DNA of 64,000 nucleotides, from positions 56,249 through 120,248 of the forward strand of contig NZ_JAIBOA010000025.1 in the NCBI RefSeq assembly GCF_019458805.1. Direction: 5' to 3'. The notes under the pieces are model-generated. The model did no database searches, had not been told where the DNA came from, and saw only the letters and a list, made by a program, of their open reading frames with translations. Each line of letters begins with the position of its first letter. Positions within the stretch are counted from its first letter, which is position 1. A program made the translations under genes and the position numbers. Positions 15,255 through 24,029 of this stretch are shown piece by piece. Source of the stretch: Actinomadura parmotrematis. GTDB taxonomy: Bacteria; Actinomycetota; Actinomycetes; Streptosporangiales; Streptosporangiaceae.

Positions 15255-16643
15255 ATGAGCAATCACTTTGACGTCGTGGTCCTGGGCTCCGGTCCCGGTG
15301 GATATGTCGCGGCGATCCGGGCGGCGCAGCTCGGGTTGAGCACCGCCATCATCGAGGAGAAGTTCTGGGGCGGCGTCTGCCTGAACATCGGCTGCATCCC
15401 CTCCAAGGCCCTCCTGCGCAACGCCGAGCTCGCGCACATCGTGACGAAGGAGGCCGACAAGTACGGCATCGTCACCGAGGGGCCGGTCTCCTTCGACTAC
15501 GGGGTGGCGCACGCGCGCAGCCGCCAGGTGTCGGAGAAGCTGGTCAAGGGCGTCCAGTTCCTCATGAAGAAGAACAAGATCGCCACGTTCGAGGGGCGGG
15601 GCACCTTCACCGACCCGAACACCCTCCAGGTCGGTGACCAGACCGTCACCTTCGAGAACTGCATCATCGCCACCGGCGCGCACACCCGGCTGCTGCCGGG
15701 CACCGAGCTGTCCGAGCGCGTCGTCACCTACGAGGAGCAGATCCTCAGCGCCGAGCTGCCCGGCAGCATCGTGATCGCCGGGTCGGGCGCCATCGGCGTG
15801 GAGTTCGCCTACGTCCTCCGCAACTACGGCGTCGAGGTCACCATCGTCGAGTTCCTCGACCGGATGCTGCCGAACGAGGACGCCGACGTCTCCAAGGAGC
15901 TCGCCAAGCGCTACCGCAAGCTCGGCGTCGAGGTGCTCACCTCCACCCGCGTCGACGCGATCGACGACTCCGGCGACAAGGTCAAGGTCACCGTCACCGC
16001 CAAGGACGGGTCGCAGCGCGTCCTGGAGGCCGACAAGGTCCTGCAGGCCATCGGCTTCGCCCCGAACGTCGAGGGCTACGGCCTGGAGAAGACCGGCGTG
16101 AAGCTGACCGAGCGCGGCGCCATCGACGTCGACGGCCGCTCGCGCACGTCGGTCCCGCACATCTACGCGATCGGCGACGTCACCGCCAAGCTGATGCTGG
16201 CGCACGCCGCCGAGGCCATGGGCATCGTCGCCGCCGAGACCATCGCGGACGCCGAGACGCAGGAGATCGAGTTCGTCATGATCCCGCGCGCCACCTACTG
16301 CCAGCCGCAGGTGGCGAGCTTCGGCTACACCGAGGCGCAGGCGCGCGAGAAGGGCTACGACGTCCAGGTCGCCAAGTTCCCCTACAGCGCCAACGGCAAG
16401 GCGCTCGGCATGGGCGAGGGCGACGGGTTCGTCAAGCTGGTCTCCGACGCCAAGTACGGCGAGCTGCTCGGCGGGCACCTGATCGGCCCCGAGGTCACCG
16501 AGCTGCTGCCCGAGCTGACCCTCGCGCAGCAGTGGGACCTCACCGTGCACGAGGTGGCCCGCAACATCCACGCCCACCCGACGCTCGGCGAGGCCGTCAA
16601 GGAGGCCGTGCACGGCCTCGCCGGCCACATGATCAACCTGTAG
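15255..16643 (+). CDS. lpdA: Dihydrolipoyl dehydrogenase
   Basis: A 462-residue flavoprotein disulfide reductase, the E3 component that reoxidises lipoyl groups of 2-oxoacid dehydrogenase complexes using NAD+. Seen are the FAD-binding GSGPGGYVAAIRAAQLG at the N-terminus, the redox-active disulfide GGVCLNIGCIPSK near residues 39-51, the NAD-binding GSGAIGVEFAYVL near residue 178, the second FAD motif IYAIGDVTAKLMLAHAA and the catalytic HAHPTLGE at the C-terminus. Length is normal. ATG 15255 gives the family-typical MSNHFDVVVLG start. No ribosome binding site is visible and a TATCGT element lies eight bases upstream, so the mRNA may be leaderless. Confidence 0.97.
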   Translation: MSNHFDVVVLGSGPGGYVAAIRAAQLGLSTAIIEEKFWGGVCLNIGCIPSKALLRNAELAHIVTKEADKYGIVTEGPVSFDYGVAHARSRQVSEKLVKGVQFLMKKNKIATFEGRGTFTDPNTLQVGDQTVTFENCIIATGAHTRLLPGTELSERVVTYEEQILSAELPGSIVIAGSGAIGVEFAYVLRNYGVEVTIVEFLDRMLPNEDADVSKELAKRYRKLGVEVLTSTRVDAIDDSGDKVKVTVTAKDGSQRVLEADKVLQAIGFAPNVEGYGLEKTGVKLTERGAIDVDGRSRTSVPHIYAIGDVTAKLMLAHAAEAMGIVAAETIADAETQEIEFVMIPRATYCQPQVASFGYTEAQAREKGYDVQVAKFPYSANGKALGMGEGDGFVKLVSDAKYGELLGGHLIGPEVTELLPELTLAQQWDLTVHEVARNIHAHPTLGEAVKEAVHGLAGHMINL

Positions 16644-16657
16644 CGCGCCCGCGCGGA

Positions 16658-16680
16658 CCGCCCCGGCCCCGCCGGGGCGG
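16658..16680 (+). terminator. Rho-independent-type hairpin after lpdA
   Basis: A perfect 10-bp stem (CCGCCCCGGC and its complement) with a CCC loop begins 14 bases after the lpdA stop codon. There is no T-run, as is common in high-GC actinomycetes. Confidence 0.75.
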
Positions 16681-16683
16681 CCC

Positions 16684-16743
16684 GTGCGACGACGCGTGCG
16701 ACGACGCGTGCGACGACCCGTGCGACGACCCGTGCGACGACGC
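16684..16743. repeat. Five tandem copies of a 12-bp unit
   Basis: GTGCGACGACGC, with one variable base, is repeated at 16684, 16696, 16708, 16720 and 16732. It lies between the lpdA terminator and the dimethylargininase start, in non-coding sequence. No function is evident; it may be a slippage-prone spacer. Confidence 0.85.
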
Positions 16744-16872
16744 GCGCAACGAATCGCCGCGCGCGGCCCGCGACGAGCAACGAACGTGCAGGTCAGCGCA
16801 ATTCCGAGGGATCGACCGGCCGGTCCCCCGCTCCCTAGGCTTTCGATCATCACCAGCCTTCCGGGAGCCCGC

Positions 16873-17718
16873 ATGACCGTGTCGATCGAGCCGTCCGTCC
16901 CGCTGCAGCCCGAGCGGACGGCGCTGCGCCGCCGCTACCTGATGTGCCGGCCCGACCACTTCGCCGTCACCTACGCGATCAATCCGTGGATGGACCCGGC
17001 GGCGGGCGCCGACACCGCCCGCGCCGTCGCCCAGTGGGAGGCGCTGCGCGCCGCCTACCTCGAACTCGGCCACACCGTCGAGCTGATCGACCCGCTGCCC
17101 GGGCTGCCCGACATGGTGTTCGCCGCCAACGGCGCGCTCGTCGTCGGCGGCCGCGTGTACGGGGCGAGCTTCACCCACCCCGAGCGGGCCGCCGAGGGCC
17201 CGGCGTACTCGGCGTGGCTGGCCGCGGCGGGCTTCGCGGACGTCCTGGCGCCGTCGCACACCAACGAGGGCGAGGGCGACTTCCTCACCATGGACCGGCT
17301 GATCCTCGCCGGAACGGGATTCCGCACCGACCTCGCCGCGCACCAGGAGGCGCAGGAGCACCTGGGCCGCCCCGTGGTGACGCTGCGCCTGGTCGACCCG
17401 CGCTTCTACCACCTGGACACCGCGCTGTTCCCGCTGGACGGCGAGAACGTCGCCTACTACCCCGGCGCGTTCTCGTCCGGCAGCCGCGCGGTGCTGGAGC
17501 GGCTGTTCCCCGACGCGCTCCTGGCGTCGGAGGCGGACGCGGCCGTGCTCGGCCTGAACGCGGTGTCCGACGGCCGCAACGTGGTGGTGAACGCCGAGGC
17601 GTCCGGGCTGATCGCGGCGCTGGAGGAGCGCGGCTACCGGCCCGTCCCGGTGGATCTGTCGGAGCTGCGGAAGGCCGGCGGCGGCCCGAAGTGCTGCACG
17701 CTGGAGCTGCGCGCCTGA
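16873..17718 (+). CDS. Dimethylargininase / amidinotransferase-fold hydrolase
   Basis: A 281-residue protein of the guanidino-group modifying enzyme superfamily, closest by eye to N(G),N(G)-dimethylarginine dimethylaminohydrolase, which cleaves methylated arginine to citrulline and an amine. Seen are PDMVFAANGALVVG near residue 80, THTNEGEGDF-like HTNEGEGDFL near residue 135 (substrate acid residues), the catalytic histidine in RFYHLDTALFPL near residue 180, and the nucleophilic cysteine in GPKCCTLELR at the C-terminus. Arginine deiminase is longer, which argues against it. It is followed 44 bases later by a phosphatase gene on the same strand. Confidence 0.87.
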   Translation: MTVSIEPSVPLQPERTALRRRYLMCRPDHFAVTYAINPWMDPAAGADTARAVAQWEALRAAYLELGHTVELIDPLPGLPDMVFAANGALVVGGRVYGASFTHPERAAEGPAYSAWLAAAGFADVLAPSHTNEGEGDFLTMDRLILAGTGFRTDLAAHQEAQEHLGRPVVTLRLVDPRFYHLDTALFPLDGENVAYYPGAFSSGSRAVLERLFPDALLASEADAAVLGLNAVSDGRNVVVNAEASGLIAALEERGYRPVPVDLSELRKAGGGPKCCTLELRA

Positions 17719-17762
17719 CGGCCGGCGCCCCCGGACGTGGCACGATGCGCGACGATGGGCGC

Positions 17763-18563
17763 ATGCAGTTCGATGACGAGCACGGTCACATCCGCCTCGA
17801 CGGCGCCGAGAACGTCCGCGACCTCGGCGGCCTGCCGGTGGCCGGCGGCACGGTCGCGCCCGGCCGCCTGCTGCGGGCCGACGCGCTGGACAAGCTGACC
17901 GGCGCCGACCTCAGCGCGCTGGCGCCGGTGCGCACCGTGGTGGACTTCCGCACCCCGCACGAGATCACGACCAACGGCGCCGACCGCCTGCCGGAGGGGG
18001 CCCGCTACGTGGACCTGCCGGTCGGCGGCGGCAGCCTGGAGCTGTTCTACGAGGTCATCGGCAGCGGCGACCACGCCCGCCAGCAGGAGGTGTTCGGCGG
18101 CGGCCGCACCGCGGAGGCGCTCATCCGGATCAACCGGGACTTCGTCGCCGAGCCGGGCGAGCGGGCGCAGTTCGCCGCCGCCCTCCGCCTCGTCGCGGAC
18201 GCCGGGTCGCTGCCGCTGCTGTTCCACTGCACGGCGGGCAAGGACCGGACGGGCTGGATGGCGGCGATCGTCCTGACGGCCCTGGGCGCCTCCCCCGACA
18301 CGATCATGGCGGACTACCTGCGCTCCAACGACTACCACCGGGAGAGCTACGCGAAGCTGCTCGGCCACCTCGGGGAGTCGGGCCTGATGAAGGACCCCGA
18401 GCTGCTGCGCCCGCTGCTGGAGCAGCGCCCCGAGTACCTGGAGGCCGCGTTCGACGAGGTCACGGCCCGCTTCGGCACCTTCGACGCCTACCTCGCCGAC
18501 GGCCTGGCGGCCGACGGCGCCGCGCTCGCCCGCCTCCGCGACGCCCTGGTCGTCACCGGCTGA
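17763..18563 (+). CDS. Tyrosine phosphatase, PtpB-like
   Basis: A 266-residue protein with the actinobacterial PtpB/Y-phosphatase 3 layout: the N-terminal NVRDLGGLPVAGG and GRLLRADALDKL, VVDFRTPHEI, and the P-loop HCTAGKDRTG, which supplies the catalytic cysteine and arginine of the CX5R motif, followed by helices containing YLRSNDYH. It removes phosphate from phosphotyrosine or phosphoinositide-type substrates; the natural target is unknown. No signal peptide is seen. ATG 17763 was chosen; ATG 17745 would add six residues. It is co-directional with the upstream dimethylargininase. Confidence 0.9.
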   Translation: MQFDDEHGHIRLDGAENVRDLGGLPVAGGTVAPGRLLRADALDKLTGADLSALAPVRTVVDFRTPHEITTNGADRLPEGARYVDLPVGGGSLELFYEVIGSGDHARQQEVFGGGRTAEALIRINRDFVAEPGERAQFAAALRLVADAGSLPLLFHCTAGKDRTGWMAAIVLTALGASPDTIMADYLRSNDYHRESYAKLLGHLGESGLMKDPELLRPLLEQRPEYLEAAFDEVTARFGTFDAYLADGLAADGAALARLRDALVVTG

Positions 18564-18603
18564 GCGGGCGACGCGCTCGTCGAGCGGTTGCGCGGGCGGC
18601 TGC

Positions 18604-19410
18604 TCAGCGGTGCACCGGCAGGGAGCTGAGGCGTTCGACGGCGGCGAGGACGTCGTCGAGGGGGACGTCCAGCTCGCCCTGGGCCACCCAGAGGGGCGCC
18701 TCGTGCAGGCGGAGGCCGCGGGCGGTGGACAGGTGGGCGAGGCCGCGCGTCTCCTGGACGATGCGCCAGTTGTCGTGGGCGACGAACCGCAGCGTCCGCT
18801 CCTCGCCCTCGCCGGTGAGGCGCGCCTCGGACAGGTCGCTCCAGTGCAGGCGGAGGCCGCCGGGGCGGTGCACGGTCACGCCGAGGCGGTCCATGCTGAC
18901 GAGGCGCCGGCTGCCCGCGGCGCGCAGCAGCGAGGACGCGGCGAGCAGCAGGACGACGGCGGACCAGACGGCCGCCACGGCGGTGGACGGCCGCCAGAGG
19001 GCGAGGCCGGCGGCGCCGCAGAGCAGGACGGCGGCGGCCGGGACCGTCCGCGCGGGCCAGGGCCGCGGGCCGGCGGCCTCGAAGCGCTCGGGGACGCCGT
19101 TCGGGCGGGCGGGTTCGGCGGGCTCGGCCGCGCCGCGGCGCAGCAGGTCGACGGGGTCGAGGCCGGTGGCGCGGGCGAGGCGGCCGAGCCAGAGGGCGGC
19201 GGCGGACGCGGCGAGGCCGAGGAGGCTCACCCAGAGCCGGTCCAGGAAGACGCCGCCGAAGGCGACGGCGGTGCCGAGCGGCCCGATCCAGCCGGCCCGC
19301 GGGCCGAGCGAGCGGAGGCCGTCCCAGGCGGCGAACAGCACCAGCGCGACGACGCAGGCGTAGGTGGCCACCGGCATCCCGAGCGGGACGGGCGTGACGG
19401 CTGCGGTCAT
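18604..19410 (-). CDS. Integral membrane protein with a possible PH-like domain
   Basis: A 268-residue protein with about three N-terminal membrane helices (residues 12-85), a Pro/Arg-rich cytoplasmic segment, two further helices (ARTVPAAAVLLCGAAGLALW and AAVWSAVVLLLAASSLL) and a soluble C-terminal region of about 95 residues. That region (SMDRLGVTVHRPGGLRLHWSD and RTLRFVAHDNWRIV) looks like a bacterial PH-type beta domain. I do not recognise a named family. Its 3' end faces the phosphatase gene, 40 bases away. Confidence 0.75.
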   Translation of the reverse strand: MTAAVTPVPLGMPVATYACVVALVLFAAWDGLRSLGPRAGWIGPLGTAVAFGGVFLDRLWVSLLGLAASAAALWLGRLARATGLDPVDLLRRGAAEPAEPARPNGVPERFEAAGPRPWPARTVPAAAVLLCGAAGLALWRPSTAVAAVWSAVVLLLAASSLLRAAGSRRLVSMDRLGVTVHRPGGLRLHWSDLSEARLTGEGEERTLRFVAHDNWRIVQETRGLAHLSTARGLRLHEAPLWVAQGELDVPLDDVLAAVERLSSLPVHR

Positions 19411-19493
19411 GGGCGGCTCCCTACGAACGGCGGGTCATCGTCCGGATCGTCCAGCCCCGAGCATTTCGATCTTATTTGTTGCGGAAGTCCCGT

Positions 19494-20789
19494 TCAACGG
19501 CTCTCGGCCGCGAGGACGCGGCGGGCGAGGCGGCGGGTGCGCAGCACGCCCGCGACGCCGATCGCCCAGATGAGCGCCTGCACGGTCCAGGCCGCGCGGA
19601 ACGCCGCGGGCGTGAACTCCTTGCCGGGCGACAGGGCGTCCAGCACGACGCCGATGAGCAGGATCGTGACGAGGGAGGCGACGAAGCCGCCCACGTTGAC
19701 GATGCCGGTCGCGGTGCCCTGGCGGTGGGCGGGGTTGAAGGTGCGGGCGAAGTCGAACCCGACCATCGACCCGGGGCCGCCGAGCGCGACGCAGACGACC
19801 AGCAGGGTGAGGAGCCAGCCGGGCGCGGGCGGCGGCCAGGCGAGCGTCACCGTCCAGGCGGCGACGACGATGGCGGTGATGCCGAGCACGACCCGCGAGC
19901 GGCGCAGCGGGTAGCGGCCCACGAGCCGCCCGACGATCGGCCCGGCGACGACGGTGGCCAGCACGAACACGGTGAGCAGCGTGGACGCGGCGGCCGGGCT
20001 GAGGCCCTGCCCCGACACCAGGTAGGGGTAGCCCCACATGAGGGCGAAGGTGTTGGCGGAGAACTGGGTGACGAAGTGCGTCCACAGGCCGAGGCGGGTG
20101 CCCGGGTGCAGCCAGGCGTCGGCGAGGTCGCGGCCGACGTCGCGCAGCGAGGGCGCCTTCGGCCGGGGCGGGGCGTGCGGGGGCTCGCGCAGCACGGCGA
20201 GGGCGAGGACGCCGACGAGCGCGCCGAGGGCGGCGGCCGAGCCGAACGCGGCCGTCCAGCCGGGCCCGTGCAGCAGCGCGACGAGCGGGACGGCGCTCAG
20301 CACCTGGCCGAGCTGCCCGAGCAGGCCGGTGAGCTGGGTGACGAGCGGGATCTGCCGGCCGGGGAACCAGCGCACCGCGATGGACAGCACGCTGATGAAG
20401 GTCATCGCGTCGCCCGCGCCGACCAGGACGCGCGCGGCGACGGCGGCCGGGACGCTCGTCGCGACCGCGAGGAGGCCCTGCCCGGCGGCCATGACGAGCG
20501 CGCCCGCGACGACCATGGCGCGCGCGCCGACGCGGTCGAGGAGCAGGCCGACGGGGATCTGCAGGCCCGCGTAGACGAGGAGCTGGAGGACGGTGAAGGT
20601 GGCGAGGATGCCGGCGGAGGCGTCGAAGCGGTGCACCGCGTCGAGGCCGGCGACGCCGAAGGAGGTGCGGTGCAGGACGGCGACGACGTAGGCGGCCACG
20701 CCGGTCCCCCAGACCAGCCAGGCGGCGGCGGGGGCGGTGGGCCGGACGGGCGCCGGTTCCGCTATCGCGACATTCTGCTCTTTAGCCAC
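19494..20789 (-). CDS. MFS transporter
   Basis: A 431-residue major facilitator protein with 12 predicted membrane helices. The first helix pair contains AVLHRTSFGVAGLDAVHRF, and the loop 2-3 motif appears as LLLDRVGARAMVVAGAL (G-D-R-G-R type). The central cytoplasmic loop is short (RPKAPSLRDVGRDLADAW). GTG start at 20789 lies 19 bases after the stop of the XRE-cupin regulator gene, so the two form an operon. Upstream, GGTTAA is repeated 17 bp apart around TATGCT, a possible internal promoter with a start about eight bases before the GTG. Substrate unknown. Confidence 0.9.
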   Translation of the reverse strand: MAKEQNVAIAEPAPVRPTAPAAAWLVWGTGVAAYVVAVLHRTSFGVAGLDAVHRFDASAGILATFTVLQLLVYAGLQIPVGLLLDRVGARAMVVAGALVMAAGQGLLAVATSVPAAVAARVLVGAGDAMTFISVLSIAVRWFPGRQIPLVTQLTGLLGQLGQVLSAVPLVALLHGPGWTAAFGSAAALGALVGVLALAVLREPPHAPPRPKAPSLRDVGRDLADAWLHPGTRLGLWTHFVTQFSANTFALMWGYPYLVSGQGLSPAAASTLLTVFVLATVVAGPIVGRLVGRYPLRRSRVVLGITAIVVAAWTVTLAWPPPAPGWLLTLLVVCVALGGPGSMVGFDFARTFNPAHRQGTATGIVNVGGFVASLVTILLIGVVLDALSPGKEFTPAAFRAAWTVQALIWAIGVAGVLRTRRLARRVLAAESR

Positions 20790-20808
20790 GTTTAACCAGC
20801 ATATGGGA

Positions 20809-21378
20809 TTAACCAGGCGCGGTGGGCCGCGCCCTCAGGTGCACCCGCTCCCCCTGCGGCCCGAAGAGGCTGAGCAGCTCCACCGGCCCGTCCACGGCGC
20901 CGAACCAGTGCGGCAGCCGGGTGTCGAACTCGGCGGCCTCGCCCGGCCCCATGGTCAGGTCGTGCTCGGCGAGCACCAGCCGGAGCCGCCCGCTCAGCAC
21001 GTAGAGCCACTCGTAGCCCTCGTGGGTGCGCTGCTCGGGCCGGTTCCGCTCGGCCGGCAGGATCATCTTGTACGCCTGCACGCCGCCGGGGCGGCGGGTG
21101 AGCGGCAGCACCGTCGCCCACTCGGTGACGCGCGGTTCCAGGCGCACCCGCGGGTCGCCGGTCGGCGGCGCGCCGACCAGCTCGTCCAGCGGCACCCGGT
21201 GGGCGCGGGCGAGCGGCAGCAGCAGCTCCAGCGTCGGCCGCCGCTTGCCCGACTCCAGCCGGGACAGCGTGCTCACCGAGATCCCGGTCGCCTCCGCCAG
21301 CGCGGCCAGCGTGAGGTCGCGCTCGCGCCGCAGCGCGCGCAGCCGGTCCCCGACGCCCGCCAGTACGTCCTCGCTCAT
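20809..21378 (-). CDS. XRE-family regulator with C-terminal cupin domain
   Basis: A 189-residue one-component regulator. Residues 8-65 form the Cro/C1 helix-turn-helix: LRALRRERDLTLAALAEATG, then ISVSTLSRLESGKRRPT. Residues 110-185 form a cupin barrel with RTHEGYEWLYVLSGRLRLVL and GEAAEFDTRLPHWF. Such proteins usually sense a small ligand through the cupin and control adjacent efflux or catabolic genes. The MFS transporter gene directly downstream is the obvious target. It diverges from the Nudix gene with only 35 bases between the starts. Confidence 0.92.
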   Translation of the reverse strand: MSEDVLAGVGDRLRALRRERDLTLAALAEATGISVSTLSRLESGKRRPTLELLLPLARAHRVPLDELVGAPPTGDPRVRLEPRVTEWATVLPLTRRPGGVQAYKMILPAERNRPEQRTHEGYEWLYVLSGRLRLVLAEHDLTMGPGEAAEFDTRLPHWFGAVDGPVELLSLFGPQGERVHLRARPTAPG

Positions 21379-21413
21379 CGGTACAGCACATCAGAGCCGG
21401 GCATGATGGGGCC

Positions 21414-22394
21414 ATGCGGACCTGGCCGGACGTCCACGCCGACCTGCGCGCCCGCCCGGCCGAGTTCGGCCGGATCGCCGCCGCGCGCTACCCCGGCCTG
21501 CCCCGCGCCGCCGGGACGTCCCTGCTGACCCGCCCCGAGTGGACGCCCGCCGGGCCCGTGCCGCTGGAGGCGGTGCGGCTGGAGTGGGAGCCCGATCCGG
21601 CGCCGCCCGCCGTCGCCGACCCCCCGGACGGCCTGCCCGACGGCCACCGCACCTACGCCGAGGCGCGGGCCGCCCTCGACCGGCCCGCCGTCTTCGAGGA
21701 CCGGCCCGCCTACCGCCTGCTCGCCGCCGACCTGCGGGCGGGCGGGGGCGTGCTGCGCTTCGGGCCGGGCCGCTACTTCGACGCCGTCAACGTCGGCCAG
21801 TCCGCCGCGCACGAGCTCGCCGCGGGCGGGCGCGCCGTCCGCGACCGCGTCGGCGACCCGCGCGACCTGGCGCGGCGCCCGGCGGTCCTCGCGATCTCGA
21901 CGCTGGCGGTCACCGCGTCCGGCCGCTGCGCGCTGCACTGGCGCGACCCGGCGAAGGTCGCGCACGCGGGCGGCCTCTGGCAGGTGGTGCCGGTCGGGGT
22001 GTTCCAGCCGCCGTCGCCGCTGGACCTCTGGTCGAACCTGGTCCGCGAGGCCGGCGAGGAGCTGCTCGGCAACCCCGAGGGCGAGGACCCCGTCCTGCAC
22101 GCCGCGATGACGCGAGCGCGCGACGCGGGCCGCGTCCGGGTGTGGTGCCTCGGCCTCGGCGTCGACCCGCTGACGTTCGCGACCGACCTGCTGACGGTCG
22201 CGGTCTTCGACGACGCGGCGTTCGCGGAGCTGTTCGGCGACCTCGCCGCGACGGGCGCCGCCGCCAACGACGAGGGGACGGTCCGGCTCGTGCCGCTCGG
22301 CGGCGCGGCGCCCGGCCCGATGCAGCCGGCCGGCGCCGCCGTCCTCGCGCTCGCCCGGCGGCACCGGCGGCCGCTCGGGATCACTCCCGGGTGA
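21414..22394 (+). CDS. Nudix-domain protein
   Basis: A 326-residue protein. The only recognised motif is the second half of a Nudix box near residue 215, LVREAGEELLG, which matches the REuxEExGu metal-binding core of Nudix hydrolases; the preceding LWQVVPVGVFQP fits the strand before the box. About 200 N-terminal residues (RFGPGRYFDAVNVGQSAAHEL and ISTLAVTASGRCALHWRDP) fit no family I know. Possible roles are hydrolysis of a nucleoside diphosphate-linked compound or ligand sensing. It overlaps the convergent acyltransferase gene by 14 bases. Confidence 0.8.
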   Translation: MRTWPDVHADLRARPAEFGRIAAARYPGLPRAAGTSLLTRPEWTPAGPVPLEAVRLEWEPDPAPPAVADPPDGLPDGHRTYAEARAALDRPAVFEDRPAYRLLAADLRAGGGVLRFGPGRYFDAVNVGQSAAHELAAGGRAVRDRVGDPRDLARRPAVLAISTLAVTASGRCALHWRDPAKVAHAGGLWQVVPVGVFQPPSPLDLWSNLVREAGEELLGNPEGEDPVLHAAMTRARDAGRVRVWCLGLGVDPLTFATDLLTVAVFDDAAFAELFGDLAATGAAANDEGTVRLVPLGGAAPGPMQPAGAAVLALARRHRRPLGITPG

Positions 22395-23832
22395 GCGCCC
22401 GCAGCTCGTCCAGCGCGTCGGCCAGGTGGTCGATCAGCTCGGCGGGGTCGGGGACCAGGTCGCGGCAGGCGACGATGCCGACGTCCACCGTGCCGTCGTA
22501 GGAGAAGACGGTGATGTTGAGGCCGCCGCTGACGTCGGTGACCACCGAGACCGGGTAGTAGCCGAGCACCCGCGCGCCGCACAGGTAGAGCGGGAACTGC
22601 GGCCCCGGCACGTTGGAGACGATGAGGTTCATCGGGCGCACCCCGGCGGGCGGCAGCGCCGACAGCGCGAGCCGCGTCACCGGCCCGGCGAGCGGCGCGG
22701 GCACGAGCCCGGCGAGGTCCTGCACCCACGTGCCGTGGGAGGTCGCGAAGCGGCGCTTCGCCCCGTCCATGTCCGCGCGGACGGCCGCGTAGCGCTCGGC
22801 CGGATCGTCCACGTGCGTGGCGAGCGGCGCCGACATGATCGAGACCTGGTTGCCGGCGTCCGCGTCCCCGGCCGCGCCGCGCCGCCGCAGCGACACCGGG
22901 ACGCCCGCGACGAGCGGCGAGGCGGGCAGCTCGCCGCGCTTGTCGAGCCAGGTGCGCAGCGCCGCCGCGCAGAGCGCCATGACGACGTCGTTGACGCTGC
23001 CGCCGAGCGCCGCGCGGACCTCCTTGATCTCGGCGAGGGGCAGCTCGCCGAACGCGACCGCGCGGCCTCGCCCGATGGGCCGGTTGAACGGGGTCGGCGG
23101 GGCGCTGACGCGCGGGGCGCGCGGCGTCGCGCTCTGCCCGATGGCGCCCTGCACGAACGCCGACACCCGGCTGACTCCCGGCACGGCCGCCATGCCGGGG
23201 ACCTCGTCGAGGTAGGGCACCTGGCGTGCCATGGACAGGGCGCTCTGCACGGGGTACAGCGCCGTTTTCAGCAGGCCGTCGCGGAGCATCCCGACCCTGC
23301 CGGGGGCGCGCTGCGGCAGCAGCTCGTCGGCGGGCAGCTCGCGCGGCTCGGGCGTGAGGTCCAGCAGCGCGGCGAGCGTCTCGGCCGCCATGACGCCGTC
23401 GATCGCGGCGTGGTGGACCTTGATGTAGACGGCGGCGCGGCCGCCCGCCAGGCCCTGGATCAGCACCAGCTCCCAGAGGGGTCGGGAGCGGTCCAGCGGC
23501 GTCTCGTGCAGCATCGCGACCGCGTCGGCGAGCTGGGCGTCGTCGCCCGGCGCCGGGAGCGCGATCTCGGAGATGTGGCGGGCCGGGTCGAAGTCCGGAT
23601 CGTCCTCCCAGTACGGGCGGTCGAGGCCGAGCGGGACCTGCACGAGGCGGCGGCGGAGCGGCCGGGCGGCCAGGTGCGCGCGGTCGCCGATCAGCCGGGC
23701 CGCCGCCTCCACGGTGAGGCGGCCCCCCGGGCACGAGGACGGGTCGACCACCCCGAGCCCCGCGATGTGCGCGTGGGTCGTGCTCGTCTCGGCGTTGAGG
23801 AAGGTCGCGTCCACCGTGCTGAGCTGGCTCAT
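22381..23832 (-). CDS. Wax ester synthase / diacylglycerol O-acyltransferase
   Basis: A 483-residue WS/DGAT family enzyme, which transfers acyl groups from acyl-CoA to fatty alcohols or diacylglycerol for storage lipid. The catalytic HHxxxDG motif is KVHHAAIDGVMAAE near residue 138. Other family signatures seen are MSQLSTVDATFLNAET at the start, GSVNDVVMALCAAALRTWL, and the C-terminal MNLIVSNVPGPQFPLYLCGARV with VFSYDGTVDVGIVACRD. ATG 23832 gives the family N-terminus. The upstream region has two strong inverted repeats. Presence of this gene fits an oleaginous, mycolata-like actinomycete metabolism. Confidence 0.93.
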   Translation of the reverse strand: MSQLSTVDATFLNAETSTTHAHIAGLGVVDPSSCPGGRLTVEAAARLIGDRAHLAARPLRRRLVQVPLGLDRPYWEDDPDFDPARHISEIALPAPGDDAQLADAVAMLHETPLDRSRPLWELVLIQGLAGGRAAVYIKVHHAAIDGVMAAETLAALLDLTPEPRELPADELLPQRAPGRVGMLRDGLLKTALYPVQSALSMARQVPYLDEVPGMAAVPGVSRVSAFVQGAIGQSATPRAPRVSAPPTPFNRPIGRGRAVAFGELPLAEIKEVRAALGGSVNDVVMALCAAALRTWLDKRGELPASPLVAGVPVSLRRRGAAGDADAGNQVSIMSAPLATHVDDPAERYAAVRADMDGAKRRFATSHGTWVQDLAGLVPAPLAGPVTRLALSALPPAGVRPMNLIVSNVPGPQFPLYLCGARVLGYYPVSVVTDVSGGLNITVFSYDGTVDVGIVACRDLVPDPAELIDHLADALDELRALTRE

Positions 23833-23885
23833 GATCGCCCTGTTCGTCTCGTCCGGGCCGTCCCTGCTCCTCCAGGAACTACGGA

Positions 23886-23936
23886 CTACTCCGGAGTAGG
23901 TCAATGTGCCGCAGAGTTAAGTAACGCGGACTTAAC
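23886..23936. promoter_or_regulatory. Two operator-like inverted repeats between the acyltransferase and uracil-DNA glycosylase genes
   Basis: CTACTCCGGAGTAG (23886-23899) is a perfect 14-bp palindrome about 54 bases upstream of the acyltransferase ATG. A second repeat, GTTAAGT-AACGCGG-ACTTAAC (23916-23936), lies 17 bases further. Both have dimensions typical of TetR-family sites. The regulator is unknown; the TetR gene at 24875-25474 is the nearest candidate. Confidence 0.5.
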
Positions 23937-24029
23937 GCCGCGTTCCGTCCGATTCGTCGGGGCGCCCGGCCGTGCGGATCTCGACATGTCCGTCACCGTG
24001 CGCCACCGGGCTCACTAGGCTGGAGCGCC

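Noticed and set aside
16873..17718. Arginine deiminase
   Set aside because: At 281 residues it is much shorter than arginine deiminases of about 400 residues and its motifs fit dimethylargininase better.
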